From Methylococcaceae bacterium UBA662 (GTDB lineage Bacteria; Pseudomonadota; Gammaproteobacteria; Methylococcales; Methylomonadaceae), in NCBI GenBank assembly GCA_002299425.1, contig DBNW01000058.1, positions 453 to 10,941 of the forward strand: a stretch of 10,489 nucleotides of DNA, given 5' to 3'. The stretch's first letter is position 1; each line of letters begins with the position of its first letter. Made by a program: the position numbers and the translations under genes. Below are positions 1-6,991 of this stretch, one piece after another. The notes under the pieces were generated by a model that saw only the letters and a list, made by a program, of their open reading frames with translations, made no database searches and was not told the origin of the DNA.

Positions 1-728
1 CCTTGCATGACGGCGGCGAGGCGTTCTAAGCCCATGCCGGTGTCTACCGACGGTTTCGGCAACGCCGTCAACGTGCCGTCGGCAGCGCGGTCGTACTGCA
101 TGAACACCAGGTTCCAAATTTCGACGTAGCGGTCGCCGTCTTCATCGGGCGAACCGGGCGGGCCGCCGGCAATGTGTGCGCCGTGGTCGTAGAAAATTTC
201 GGTGCACGGGCCGCACGGGCCGACATCGCCCATAGACCAAAAATTGTCCTTCGTGGCAATGCGCGAGAAGCGGTTAGGGTCAACGCCGACCTGGTTTAGC
301 CAAATGGCTTCGGCTTCTTGGTCTTCGGCGTACACCGTCACCCATAATTTTTCGGCCGGGATGCCCATGTCCTGGGTCAAAAACTCCCACGCGTAGGCAA
401 TGGCTTCCTTTTTGAAATAATCGCCGAAGCTGAAATTGCCCAGCATTTCAAAAAACGTATGGTGGCGGGCGGTGTAGCCGACGTTTTCCAAATCGTTGTG
501 CTTGCCGCCGGCCCTGACGCAACGCTGGCTGCTGGCGGCACGGGTGTAAGGTTTTTGCTCACGCCCTAAAAACACGTCTTTGAAAGGCACCATGCCGGCA
601 TTGGTGAACAACAAGGTCGGGTCGTTGCCGGGTATCAAGCTGCTGGACGGTTCGACAGCATGGTCGCGTTGGCGGAAGAATTCCAAAAAGGCGGAACGCA
701 GTTCCGCGCTGGTCATTTTTTTCATCAT
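1..728 (-). CDS. alaS: Alanyl-tRNA synthetase, N-terminal part (runs off left edge)
   Basis: Class II aminoacyl-tRNA synthetase that charges tRNA-Ala with alanine in the cytoplasm. Only the first 242 codons are present, of roughly 870 in the family; the rest lies beyond position 1. Reading leftward from ATG at 728 the frame stays open to the edge. It shows the AlaRS N-terminal signature: a NDPTLLFTNAGM block, then RCVRAGGKHNDLENVGYTAR and HHTFFEMLGNFSFGDYFK (motif 2 region), MGDVGPCGPCTEI, and VDTGMGLERL (motif 3) at the very edge. The start is MMKKMTSAELR; any of the three close ATGs could be used, and none has a clear Shine-Dalgarno sequence (the leader is A/T-rich). It begins 38 bases after recX, so recA-recX-alaS is probably one transcript, as in other gammaproteobacteria. 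The editing and C-terminal domains cannot be judged here. Confidence 0.97.
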   Translation of the reverse strand, partial: MMKKMTSAELRSAFLEFFRQRDHAVEPSSSLIPGNDPTLLFTNAGMVPFKDVFLGREQKPYTRAASSQRCVRAGGKHNDLENVGYTARHHTFFEMLGNFSFGDYFKKEAIAYAWEFLTQDMGIPAEKLWVTVYAEDQEAEAIWLNQVGVDPNRFSRIATKDNFWSMGDVGPCGPCTEIFYDHGAHIAGGPPGSPDEDGDRYVEIWNLVFMQYDRAADGTLTALPKPSVDTGMGLERLAAVMQ

Positions 729-766
729 GGATTTTTATTAAAACGGAAACTGCAAACGTGCTTTTG

Positions 767-1249
767 TCAGCGGCCCAGCCGCTGGTTTTCGCCATACTCT
801 TGAAGATATAAGGCTTTTATGCTTTCGGCCGTGAACCCCCGCTGTTGCAAAAACCGGCAGCGTTTGGCCCATTCGTTGGCATTGGCGGGGGGTTCTGGGT
901 ATTTTTTATGATAAACCCCGGTCAACAGGCTGTGCCAACCGCCCGCCTCCGCTTCGGCGAGACCGTCCAAATCGACATCGGCGATACCTTGGCGGCTTAA
1001 TGCAAAACCAATGGCGATAGGCCCAAACCCTTTGCGGATGCGGCTACGGGCGTAACTTTCCGCATAGCGGCGGTCACTCTGCCAGCCTTGTTGCGCCAAC
1101 TCGGCCATCACCGCGAAACTGTCACGGCGCGAAAAGCCTTTTAATTCAAGCTTGGCCAATAACTCGTGTTGGCTGTGTTCCCTGCGCGTCAAGCATTGCA
1201 GGCAAAAGGCGCGAATTTGCCCAACCGGTGGGGTGTCCCGGCCTGACAT
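767..1249 (-). CDS. recX: RecX, regulator of RecA
   Basis: Small cytoplasmic protein that binds the RecA filament and modulates (usually inhibits) its strand-exchange and coprotease activity. The product is 160 aa, close to E. coli RecX (166 aa), and is made of the family's three-helix repeats. Visible family features are RREHSQHELLAKLELKGF near residues 22-39, YAESYARSRIRKGFGP near 62-77 with IGFALSRQGI after it, and a last repeat KRCRFLQQRGFTAESIKAL. Identification rests on these segments, on length and on the position directly after recA. The ATG at 1249 shares one base with the recA stop (TAATG on the minus strand), so translation is probably coupled to recA. alaS follows after 38 bases. 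Confidence 0.93.
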   Translation of the reverse strand: MSGRDTPPVGQIRAFCLQCLTRREHSQHELLAKLELKGFSRRDSFAVMAELAQQGWQSDRRYAESYARSRIRKGFGPIAIGFALSRQGIADVDLDGLAEAEAGGWHSLLTGVYHKKYPEPPANANEWAKRCRFLQQRGFTAESIKALYLQEYGENQRLGR

Positions 1250-2304
1250 TACTGGCCGTCAAAATCCGCCGCTTCAACCGTGGTAGGCAAGTCCGCCTCG
1301 CTGGCCGGCTTAGTTTTCGGGAAAGCCGCCTCGCGGATTTTAACCTCCAGCTCGCGCGCCTTGACTGGGTTTTCCTTCAAATAGGCCTTGACGTTGTCTT
1401 TGCCTTGGCCGATTTTATCGCCGTCATAACTGTACCAGGAGCCGGATTTTTGTACGAAACCGTATTTGACCCCCAAATCGACCAACTCGCCGACAAAAGA
1501 AATGCCCTCGCCGTAGAGAATTTCAAATTCGGCTTCCTTGAACGGCGGGGCGACTTTGTTTTTGACGACTTTAACGCGGGTTTCGTTGCCGACGATCTCA
1601 TCGCCTTTTTTAATGGAACCGATGCGGCGGATGTCCAAACGGACGGAAGCGTAAAATTTTAGCGCGTTACCGCCGGTAGTGGTTTCCGGGCTGCCGAACA
1701 TGACGCCGATTTTCATGCGGATTTGGTTGATGAAAATCACCAAGGTGTTGGCGCGTTTGATGTTGGCGGTGAGCTTGCGTAATGCCTGCGACATCAAGCG
1801 CGCCTGCAAGCCCATGTGCGAATCGCCCATTTCCCCTTCAATCTCGGCTTTCGGGGTCAAGGCTGCGACCGAATCGATCACCACCACATCGACAGCACCA
1901 GAGCGCACCAGCATGTCGGTGATTTCCAGGGCTTGCTCGCCGGTATCGGGTTGTGAAACCAACAGATCATCGACGTTAACGCCGATTTTCTCGGCATAAC
2001 TAGGATCCAGCGCGTGTTCGGCATCGACAAACGCCGCCGTTCCGCCGAGTTTTTGCACTTGCGCGATCACTTGCAAGGTCAGCGTGGTCTTGCCGGAGGA
2101 TTCCGGCCCGTAAATTTCCACCACCCGGCCACGCGGCAGGCCGCCGCAGCCTAAGGCAATATCCAAGCCCAATGAACCGGTCGAAATCACGTCAATATCG
2201 CGCGCCGCCGCCAGATCACCCATACGCATGACGGAACCTTTGCCGAACTGCTTTTCAATCTGCATCAGCGCGGCACCCAGTGCTTTTTTCTTGTTCTCGT
2301 CCAT
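1249..2304 (-). CDS. recA: RecA recombinase
   Basis: DNA-dependent ATPase that forms filaments on single-stranded DNA, catalyses homologous strand exchange and activates LexA self-cleavage in the SOS response. It is 351 aa (E. coli 353). Walker A is GPESSGKT at residues 66-73, Walker B is VVVIDSVAAL at 140-149, the FINQIRMKIGVMFGSPETTTGG segment at 191-212 covers the L2 DNA-binding loop, and the acidic C-terminal tail ends in EAADFDGQ. The start MDENKKKALGAAL is the standard RecA N-terminus, with AAGG about 8 bases before the ATG. recX overlaps its stop codon by one base. Upstream there are 163 bases to lpxB with an extended -10 promoter candidate, but no CTG-N10-CAG LexA operator could be found. 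Confidence 0.99.
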   Translation of the reverse strand: MDENKKKALGAALMQIEKQFGKGSVMRMGDLAAARDIDVISTGSLGLDIALGCGGLPRGRVVEIYGPESSGKTTLTLQVIAQVQKLGGTAAFVDAEHALDPSYAEKIGVNVDDLLVSQPDTGEQALEITDMLVRSGAVDVVVIDSVAALTPKAEIEGEMGDSHMGLQARLMSQALRKLTANIKRANTLVIFINQIRMKIGVMFGSPETTTGGNALKFYASVRLDIRRIGSIKKGDEIVGNETRVKVVKNKVAPPFKEAEFEILYGEGISFVGELVDLGVKYGFVQKSGSWYSYDGDKIGQGKDNVKAYLKENPVKARELEVKIREAAFPKTKPASEADLPTTVEAADFDGQ

Positions 2305-2371
2305 CGTTTATGCCTTTGTTTACTGAGACCCATTGAGGCCGGAATTGAAAAGTAAGGCCGGGGAACCAAAG

Positions 2372-2395
2372 CCATTTATTATCACACAGCCCTAT
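2372..2395 (-). promoter_or_regulatory. Candidate recA promoter (extended -10)
   Basis: On the minus strand the 163-base lpxB-recA gap contains TGTGATAAT, that is, a GATAAT -10 box preceded by the TGn extended element, about 70-80 bases before the recA ATG. No good TTGACA-like -35 lies 16-18 bases upstream, which an extended -10 can compensate for. A lone CTGT half-site overlaps it, without the matching ACAG. Nothing else promoter-like stands out in the gap. Confidence 0.4.
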
Positions 2396-2467
2396 TGCTG
2401 GGGATAGAGTTTTGATTTAGTGCTGACTTAGGCGGCGTTTGCCACGCTATTTTTAGCCGCGTAAAAA

Positions 2468-3634
2468 TTAATCCAACAACTGCAAAACCAATTCTGCCAG
2501 CGCCTTAGATGCTCCACCCGGACCCAGCCGCCGCTTAACCTCGGCTAAGTCAGCTCGCATTTGATTGACAGACCGGCTGTCTGTCAGCAAATGCCGAATT
2601 TCGGCGGCAAGGTTTTCTGGGTTGGCTGCGTGCTGGATAAATTCCCTAACAATCAACTTGCCCGCCATGATGTTGGGCAAGCCAATAAACGGAGTTTTCA
2701 CCAACAACCGCCCCAGCCAGTAGGTGATGGGCGACAGTTTGTAGCAGATCAGCATCGGTATGCCCAGCAAGGCAATTTCCAAGCTGGCGGTACCCGAACC
2801 AACCATGATGGCATCACAACAGTGCATGGCATCATAGGGCTGGTTTTTTATCACCACGACATTAACTGTCGATTGCCGCAAACACTCTGCGAGCAACGCA
2901 TCGGCAATGGACGGTGCTTGCGGCAGGATGAATTGCAGGCCGGGGAACTGGGTTTGTAGTGTTTGGGCAGCGGCCAACATCACCGGCAACAAACGCTTTA
3001 TCTCGTTGACCCGGCTGCCGGGCAACAGACCCACTGTCTTTTTGTTCGCCGACAAACCAAACTCGCGCAGGGCCTCGCTTTTGCCATGCAACGGCTTAAC
3101 TTTATCCACTGACGGATGGCCGACATAACGCACCGGCACGTTTTCGGCCTCGTAATAAGCGGTCTCGAACGGAAAAATCACCGCCATCATGTCGATGACC
3201 CGGCCGTATTGTTTGACCCGTCCCGGACGCCAAGCCCAGACCTGCGGGCTGACGTAAAACAAGACCTTGATGCCAAGACGCTTAGCGTAAGTCGCAAGCT
3301 TAAAGTTGAATTCTTTGTAGTCGACGCAGACCAGTAAACTGGGGCGTTCGTCCCGCAGCAGCCGCTGCATTTGCGCCAATGCCTGACGGATTTTTGGGTA
3401 ATGCCTGATAACCTCGATGACACCGATAACGGCAATTTGGCTGGAATCGTAACGAATATCAATGCCAACAGCAGCCATTTGCGCCCCGCCCATGCCGATG
3501 CCTTGAATATCCGGGCGCCGCTTTTTCAACTCCGAAAACAGATTGGCCGCATGCTGGTCGCCGGACGGCTCCCCGGCACTGAACAGGACAACCGCCGATT
3601 TATTGACGCCTAGATTAGAATCAATTGCCAACAC
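2468..3634 (-). CDS. lpxB: Lipid-A-disaccharide synthase
   Basis: GT19 glycosyltransferase acting at the inner-membrane face: it joins UDP-2,3-diacylglucosamine to lipid X, giving the tetraacyl disaccharide precursor of lipid A. Counting from GTG at 3634 (388 aa; E. coli 382), it shows AGEPSGD at residues 20-26, VCVDYKEFN with the family aspartate at D105, YVSPQVWAWRPGRV after it, and the sugar-nucleotide-binding block MVGSGTASLEIALLG in the C-terminal half. The frame also opens at ATG 3676, with a GAGAG motif ahead of it, which would add 14 residues encoded wholly within the guaB end. GTG is preferred because it puts AGEPSGD at about the usual distance from the start. Either way it overlaps guaB (14 or 56 bases), implying coupled translation. 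Its usual partners lpxD, fabZ and lpxA are absent here. Confidence 0.96.
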   Translation of the reverse strand: MLAIDSNLGVNKSAVVLFSAGEPSGDQHAANLFSELKKRRPDIQGIGMGGAQMAAVGIDIRYDSSQIAVIGVIEVIRHYPKIRQALAQMQRLLRDERPSLLVCVDYKEFNFKLATYAKRLGIKVLFYVSPQVWAWRPGRVKQYGRVIDMMAVIFPFETAYYEAENVPVRYVGHPSVDKVKPLHGKSEALREFGLSANKKTVGLLPGSRVNEIKRLLPVMLAAAQTLQTQFPGLQFILPQAPSIADALLAECLRQSTVNVVVIKNQPYDAMHCCDAIMVGSGTASLEIALLGIPMLICYKLSPITYWLGRLLVKTPFIGLPNIMAGKLIVREFIQHAANPENLAAEIRHLLTDSRSVNQMRADLAEVKRRLGPGGASKALAELVLQLLD

Positions 3635-5090
3635 GATAATTGGGTGCTTCTTTGGTAATAGCCACGTCATGGACATGACTTTCTCTCATGCCGGCACCCG
3701 TGATGCGAACAAACTGGGCTTGTTCATGCAGCATGACAATGTCCTGGCTGCCGGTGTAGCCCATGCAGGAGCGGACGCCGCCCAGCAGTTGATGAATGAC
3801 CGCTAACAAACTGCCTTTGTACGGGACGCGGCCCTCGATGCCCTCCGGCACCAATTTTTCCACCGAATCCGTTTCATCTTGAAAATAACGATCACTGGAG
3901 CCTTGTTGCTGCGCCATCGCTCCCAACGAGCCCATGCCACGGTAAGATTTGTAAGAACGCCCTTGGTACAGTTCGACTTCGCCGGGTGCTTCCTCAGTAC
4001 CCGCGAACAAACTCCCTAACATGACTGAATACGCCCCTGCGGCCAGAGCCTTAGCGACATCGCCGGAGTAACGGATACCGCCATCAGCAATCAGTGGCAC
4101 ACCCGTGCCCTTTAAGGCCTCGGCAACATTGCTGATGGCGGTGATTTGCGGCACCCCCACGCCGGCGACGATGCGCGTGGTGCAGATTGAACCGGGACCG
4201 ATACCGACTTTAACCCCGTCAGCACCGGCCTGAACCAAGGCCAAGGCCGCCGCCGCCGTAGCGATGTTGCCGCCGACCACCTGCAGATCAGGATAATGCT
4301 GTTTGATCCAACGCACCTTATCCAACACGCCTTGGGAATGGCCGTGTGCGGTATCGACCACCACCACATCAACGTTGGCGGCCACCAACGCCGCTACCCG
4401 CTCTTTCGTGTCTTGGCCGGTGCCCACCGCCGCACCGACCCGCAGCCGTTCTTGGTCGTCCTTGCAAGCCTGCGGGTAATCCTTGGCTTTTTGAATGTCT
4501 TTGACAGTAATCAAGCCGCGCAAGTGAAAATCGTCGTTGACCACCAGCACTTTTTCAATGCGGTGTTTATGCAGCAAGGCCACGGCTTCTTTCGGGTCGG
4601 CATTTTCATTGACCGTAACCAGCCGTTCCTTAGGTGTCATCACCTTCGATACCGGCTCGTCGAAACGGGTCTCAAAGCGCAGGTCCCGGCTGGTGACAAT
4701 GCCGACCAACTCGTCACCATCGACTACCGGCACACCGGAGATATTTTTTGCCCGGGTCAATTTAATAACGTCGCGAATACTGATGGAGGGCGGCACGGTG
4801 ATAGGGTCTTTGATCACGCCACTTTCGTATTTTTTTACATGCCGAACTTCCCGCGCCTGCTGTTCAACGGTCATGTTTTTATGGACAATGCCGATGCCCC
4901 CCTCCTGGGCAATGGCAATCGCCAACCGGGCCTCGGTGACGGTGTCCATCGCCGCCGAGACCAGCGGGATGTTCAGCGCGATGGCGCGGGTCAACTGGGT
5001 TTTGAGGTTCACTTCACGGGGCAACACCATCGAATACGCGGGCACCAACAGCACATCGTCAAAGGTAAGCGCTTCTTGAATTATTCGCAT
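3621..5090 (-). CDS. guaB: IMP dehydrogenase
   Basis: Oxidises IMP to XMP with NAD, the committed step of GMP synthesis. It is 489 aa from ATG 5090 (E. coli 488). The N-terminus MRIIQEALTFDDVLLVPAYS matches the family. Two CBS domains occupy roughly residues 90-205 (SGVPVVDGDELVGIVTSRDL and IEKVLVVNDDFHLRGLITVKD). The catalytic loop GSICTTRIV carries the active-site cysteine at about residue 303, followed by ADGGIRYSGD, YRGMGSLGAM and the flap with SSDRYFQ. An in-frame GTG at 5099 would add three residues not found in the family. guaA, the usual downstream partner, is not here; lpxB follows with overlapping ends. A TATAAT promoter with a GC-rich discriminator lies about 30 bases upstream. Confidence 0.98.
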   Translation of the reverse strand: MRIIQEALTFDDVLLVPAYSMVLPREVNLKTQLTRAIALNIPLVSAAMDTVTEARLAIAIAQEGGIGIVHKNMTVEQQAREVRHVKKYESGVIKDPITVPPSISIRDVIKLTRAKNISGVPVVDGDELVGIVTSRDLRFETRFDEPVSKVMTPKERLVTVNENADPKEAVALLHKHRIEKVLVVNDDFHLRGLITVKDIQKAKDYPQACKDDQERLRVGAAVGTGQDTKERVAALVAANVDVVVVDTAHGHSQGVLDKVRWIKQHYPDLQVVGGNIATAAAALALVQAGADGVKVGIGPGSICTTRIVAGVGVPQITAISNVAEALKGTGVPLIADGGIRYSGDVAKALAAGAYSVMLGSLFAGTEEAPGEVELYQGRSYKSYRGMGSLGAMAQQQGSSDRYFQDETDSVEKLVPEGIEGRVPYKGSLLAVIHQLLGGVRSCMGYTGSQDIVMLHEQAQFVRITGAGMRESHVHDVAITKEAPNYRVGN

Positions 5091-5118
5091 AAACCACACT
5101 GAGCAAGCAATAAAAATA

Positions 5119-5145
5119 ACGGGGCATTATAGGCCCAATCGGGCC
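5119..5145 (-). promoter_or_regulatory. guaB promoter with GC dyad
   Basis: On the minus strand a perfect TATAAT box (5131-5126) is followed by GCCCCG, a GC-rich discriminator, putting the transcription start near 5119 and leaving a leader of about 30 bases. Directly upstream of the -10 box is a perfect inverted repeat GGCCC-GATT-GGGCC (5145-5132). No good -35 hexamer is visible at 16-18 bases. GC-rich discriminators are a known mark of promoters repressed by ppGpp, which fits a GTP-synthesis gene; regulation here is inferred. Confidence 0.6.
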
Positions 5146-5175
5146 GTATACCGTAGGATTAGTTCCCAACACACC

Positions 5176-5204
5176 TTGACCGGTTTTATCTTAACGTTTA
5201 TCGT
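5176..5204 (+). promoter_or_regulatory. Promoter of the small lipoprotein gene
   Basis: TTGACC (5176-5181, 5 of 6 to the -35 consensus) and TATCGT (5199-5204, 4 of 6 to the -10) are separated by exactly 17 bases. Transcription would start near 5211, leaving a leader of about 64 bases before the ATG at 5275. The site is divergent from, and about 45 bases away from, the guaB -10 box. Confidence 0.5.
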
Positions 5205-5274
5205 TGAATTCGCAGGTTAATACCAGCCCGGCAATCCTCATTAAGCCATTCTCAACACTAAAATAACAACGACT

Positions 5275-5748
5275 ATGAAAACACTAACCCTTATCACAAA
5301 ACCCTTAGGTCTGCTTGTTATGGGTTGGGTTTTAGCCGCCTGCTTAGCGGGCTGCTCAGATGACCAACCCCAACAACCGGCAGCCCCCTCTGCTAACACC
5401 CGCAACGCCATGGCAACCCAAGACGGTCATAATCCCAACCCGTGGGATCATTCCGGCGAGCAACCGGTCAGCGAAGACCAAAGACAGCAATTTGCCGAGC
5501 AATTTGCCGAGCAATGCCTAAAAAGAGAAATCGCCAATACCGGCGACAACGCCAATGTTCAACAAGCCAGCCGGGCTTGCCACTGCGTCGCCCAATTCAT
5601 GGCCAAAACATTAACCCCACAAGAAGCAGACAAATTTCTTAAGGAACACGAGAACCCCCATTCACTGGAAATCAAATACGAGAATGCAGTTTACCATTGC
5701 CTACAGCAAAAGCAGCCGCCCCACGCGCCAAATTTCTCGCGCAAGTAA
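5275..5748 (+). CDS. Small cysteine-containing lipoprotein, function unknown
   Basis: Predicted lipoprotein of 157 aa. A signal peptide (MKTLTLITKP then a hydrophobic stretch) ends in lipobox LAGC with Cys27 as the lipidation site; LAAC at 20-23 is a second, less likely lipobox. The next residues, SDDQPQQP, and a P/N-rich linker to about residue 65 suggest a tether to the outer membrane. The C-terminal domain (about 65-145) has four cysteines: C81, then C102 and C104 in ACHC, and C142, with predicted helices between (FAEQFAEQCLKREI; LTPQEADKFLKE). This C...CxC...C pattern resembles short uncharacterised periplasmic proteins of gammaproteobacteria; two disulfides or metal binding are possible. 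No function is assigned. There is no clear Shine-Dalgarno before ATG 5275. It is a single gene, convergent with pyrC. Confidence 0.8.
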   Translation: MKTLTLITKPLGLLVMGWVLAACLAGCSDDQPQQPAAPSANTRNAMATQDGHNPNPWDHSGEQPVSEDQRQQFAEQFAEQCLKREIANTGDNANVQQASRACHCVAQFMAKTLTPQEADKFLKEHENPHSLEIKYENAVYHCLQQKQPPHAPNFSRK

Positions 5749-5799
5749 TCGGAAAAAGACCCAAGGGACACCATACCCAGCATCGTTTTTTACTTCTTC

Positions 5800-5825
5800 G
5801 GCGTCCAAAACCGGTTTTGGACGCC
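5800..5825. terminator. Perfect palindrome between convergent genes, probable terminator
   Basis: A perfect 26-base palindrome with arms GGCGTCCAAAACC and its complement, forming an 11-bp stem with a CCGG loop in either transcript. It lies 51 bases after the lipoprotein stop and 28 bases after the pyrC stop. The plus-strand run after it is only CTTTAA, and the minus strand has no T-run, so it is not a textbook intrinsic terminator. Its position still favours a two-way terminator or 3' end stabiliser. Confidence 0.6.
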
Positions 5826-5853
5826 CTTTAATCGCACCATCACAGACCACAGG

Positions 5854-6885
5854 TCACAGCAACTTCCAAGCCAAAACATCGCCGGCCAGCAACGGCGTGA
5901 TGCCGTTTTCCCGGTCACCGTAAACCGGCGGCACTGTCCAAGCGTCTTTAACCAAAGTGACTGTGCCGGTATTTCTGGGCAAACGGTAAAAATCCGCCCC
6001 GAAAAAACTAGCAAAGCCTTCCAGTTTGTCCAGGGCATCGGCCCGTTCAAAGGCTTCGGCATACAATTCCAGCGCGGCGTGAGCACTGAAACAACCGGCA
6101 CAACCGCAGGCGGACTCCTTAAGCGGGGTGACATGGGGCGCGCTGTCGGTGCCCAAAAAGAACTTGGGGTTGCCGCTGGTAGCCGCTTTCACCAAAGCTT
6201 GACGGTGGTGTTCGCGCTTGAGTATCGGCAAACAATAAAAATGCGGGCGGATACCCCCCGCCAACATAGCATTACGGTTAAACAACAAATGCTGCGGCGT
6301 GAGGGTGGCGGCGACGTTACCCGACGCGGCCTCGACGAATTGCACCGCATCGGCGGTGGTCAAATGCTCCAGCACCACGCGCAAGGCTGGAAACGTCCGC
6401 ACGATGCTGCACAAATGCCGGTCGATAAACACTTTTTCCCGGTCGAAAATATCGCAGTCATGCTCGGTTACTTCACCGTGTACCAACAACGGCAAATCGG
6501 CTTTTTCCATCGCTTCCAACACCGGGTAAATTTTCTTGATGTCGGCCACACCGGCATCCGAGTTAGTAGTCGCCCCGGCGGGGTATAACTTGACAGCATG
6601 GACATAACTGCTTTCGGCAGCCTTTTGAATTTCTGCCACCGGGGTCGCCGCTGTCAGATAGAGCGTCATTAACGGCGTAAAGTCGCTGCCTTCACGCAAA
6701 GCATTTAAAATTTCCTCGCGATAAGCCCAGGCCTGAGCAACGCTCGTCACCGGTGGCTTCAGGTTGGGCATGACAGTGGCGCGGGCGAATTGGCGGGCGG
6801 TGAATGGCAGTGCCGTCTGTAAAATGGCACCGTCTCGAAGGTGAACATGCAAGTCGTCCGGGCGGGTGATGGTTAATGTTTTCAT
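5854..6885 (-). CDS. pyrC: Dihydroorotase
   Basis: Zinc amidohydrolase that cyclises carbamoyl-aspartate to dihydroorotate in de novo pyrimidine synthesis. From ATG 6885 it is 343 aa (E. coli 348). All metal ligands are in place: H13 and H15 in DLHVHLRDG, K99 (the carboxylated lysine, in VKLYPAGATTNS), H136 (VHGEVTEHD), H174 (LEHLTTADA) and D247 (LGTDSAPH). Each is offset by exactly four residues from the E. coli numbering (17, 19, 103, 140, 178, 251), which supports both the identity and this start. An upstream in-frame ATG at 6918 would add MTGHFTDTRLI; it coincides with a palindrome in the putative promoter and is judged less likely. No Shine-Dalgarno is obvious before either. It stands alone, convergent with the lipoprotein gene and divergent from the zinc-ribbon gene. 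Confidence 0.97.
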   Translation of the reverse strand: MKTLTITRPDDLHVHLRDGAILQTALPFTARQFARATVMPNLKPPVTSVAQAWAYREEILNALREGSDFTPLMTLYLTAATPVAEIQKAAESSYVHAVKLYPAGATTNSDAGVADIKKIYPVLEAMEKADLPLLVHGEVTEHDCDIFDREKVFIDRHLCSIVRTFPALRVVLEHLTTADAVQFVEAASGNVAATLTPQHLLFNRNAMLAGGIRPHFYCLPILKREHHRQALVKAATSGNPKFFLGTDSAPHVTPLKESACGCAGCFSAHAALELYAEAFERADALDKLEGFASFFGADFYRLPRNTGTVTLVKDAWTVPPVYGDRENGITPLLAGDVLAWKLL

Positions 6886-6905
6886 TATTAGGCGGGTATC
6901 GGTAA

Positions 6906-6922
6906 AATGACCGGTCATTGTA
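6906..6922 (-). promoter_or_regulatory. Candidate pyrC promoter start region with palindrome
   Basis: On the minus strand TACAAT (6922-6917, 5 of 6 to the -10 consensus) is followed by GACCGGTC, so transcription would start near 6911, inside the perfect 14-base palindrome AATGACC/GGTCATT (6906-6919). The -35 at 17 bases is weak (TTAGTA). A CCGG tract at the start point recalls E. coli pyrC, where the initiating base varies with CTP level and decides whether a leader hairpin forms. That parallel is inference only. Confidence 0.4.
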
Positions 6923-6933
6923 AAGCAGGCCCG

Positions 6934-6961
6934 TTGAAATACTAAGGCAGTGCCTTATAAG
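6934..6961 (+). promoter_or_regulatory. Promoter of the FmdB-like gene with operator-like dyad
   Basis: TTGAAA (6934-6939, 5 of 6) and TATAAG (6956-6961, 5 of 6) are spaced by 16 bases. The spacer contains a perfect 15-base dyad, TAAGGCA-G-TGCCTTA (6943-6957), which overlaps the first bases of the -10 box, a typical repressor position. Transcription would begin near 6968, just before the AGGAG ribosome site at 6979. Confidence 0.6.
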
Positions 6962-6991
6962 CCGCTATTTTTTGTTTTAGGAGTATGCCCC

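Noticed and set aside
1..728. Frameshift or broken alaS
   Set aside because: The short complete open frames here belong to other frames; translating from ATG 728 stays in one open frame to the edge with continuous AlaRS motifs.
2446..2457. Terminator after lpxB (GCTA-TTTT-TAGC)
   Set aside because: The stem is 4 bp and the T-rich tract lies before it in the direction of transcription.
4296..5102. A 268-codon open frame on the plus strand opposite guaB
   Set aside because: It is the antisense shadow of a well-conserved IMP dehydrogenase; composition is His/Arg-rich with no recognisable domain.
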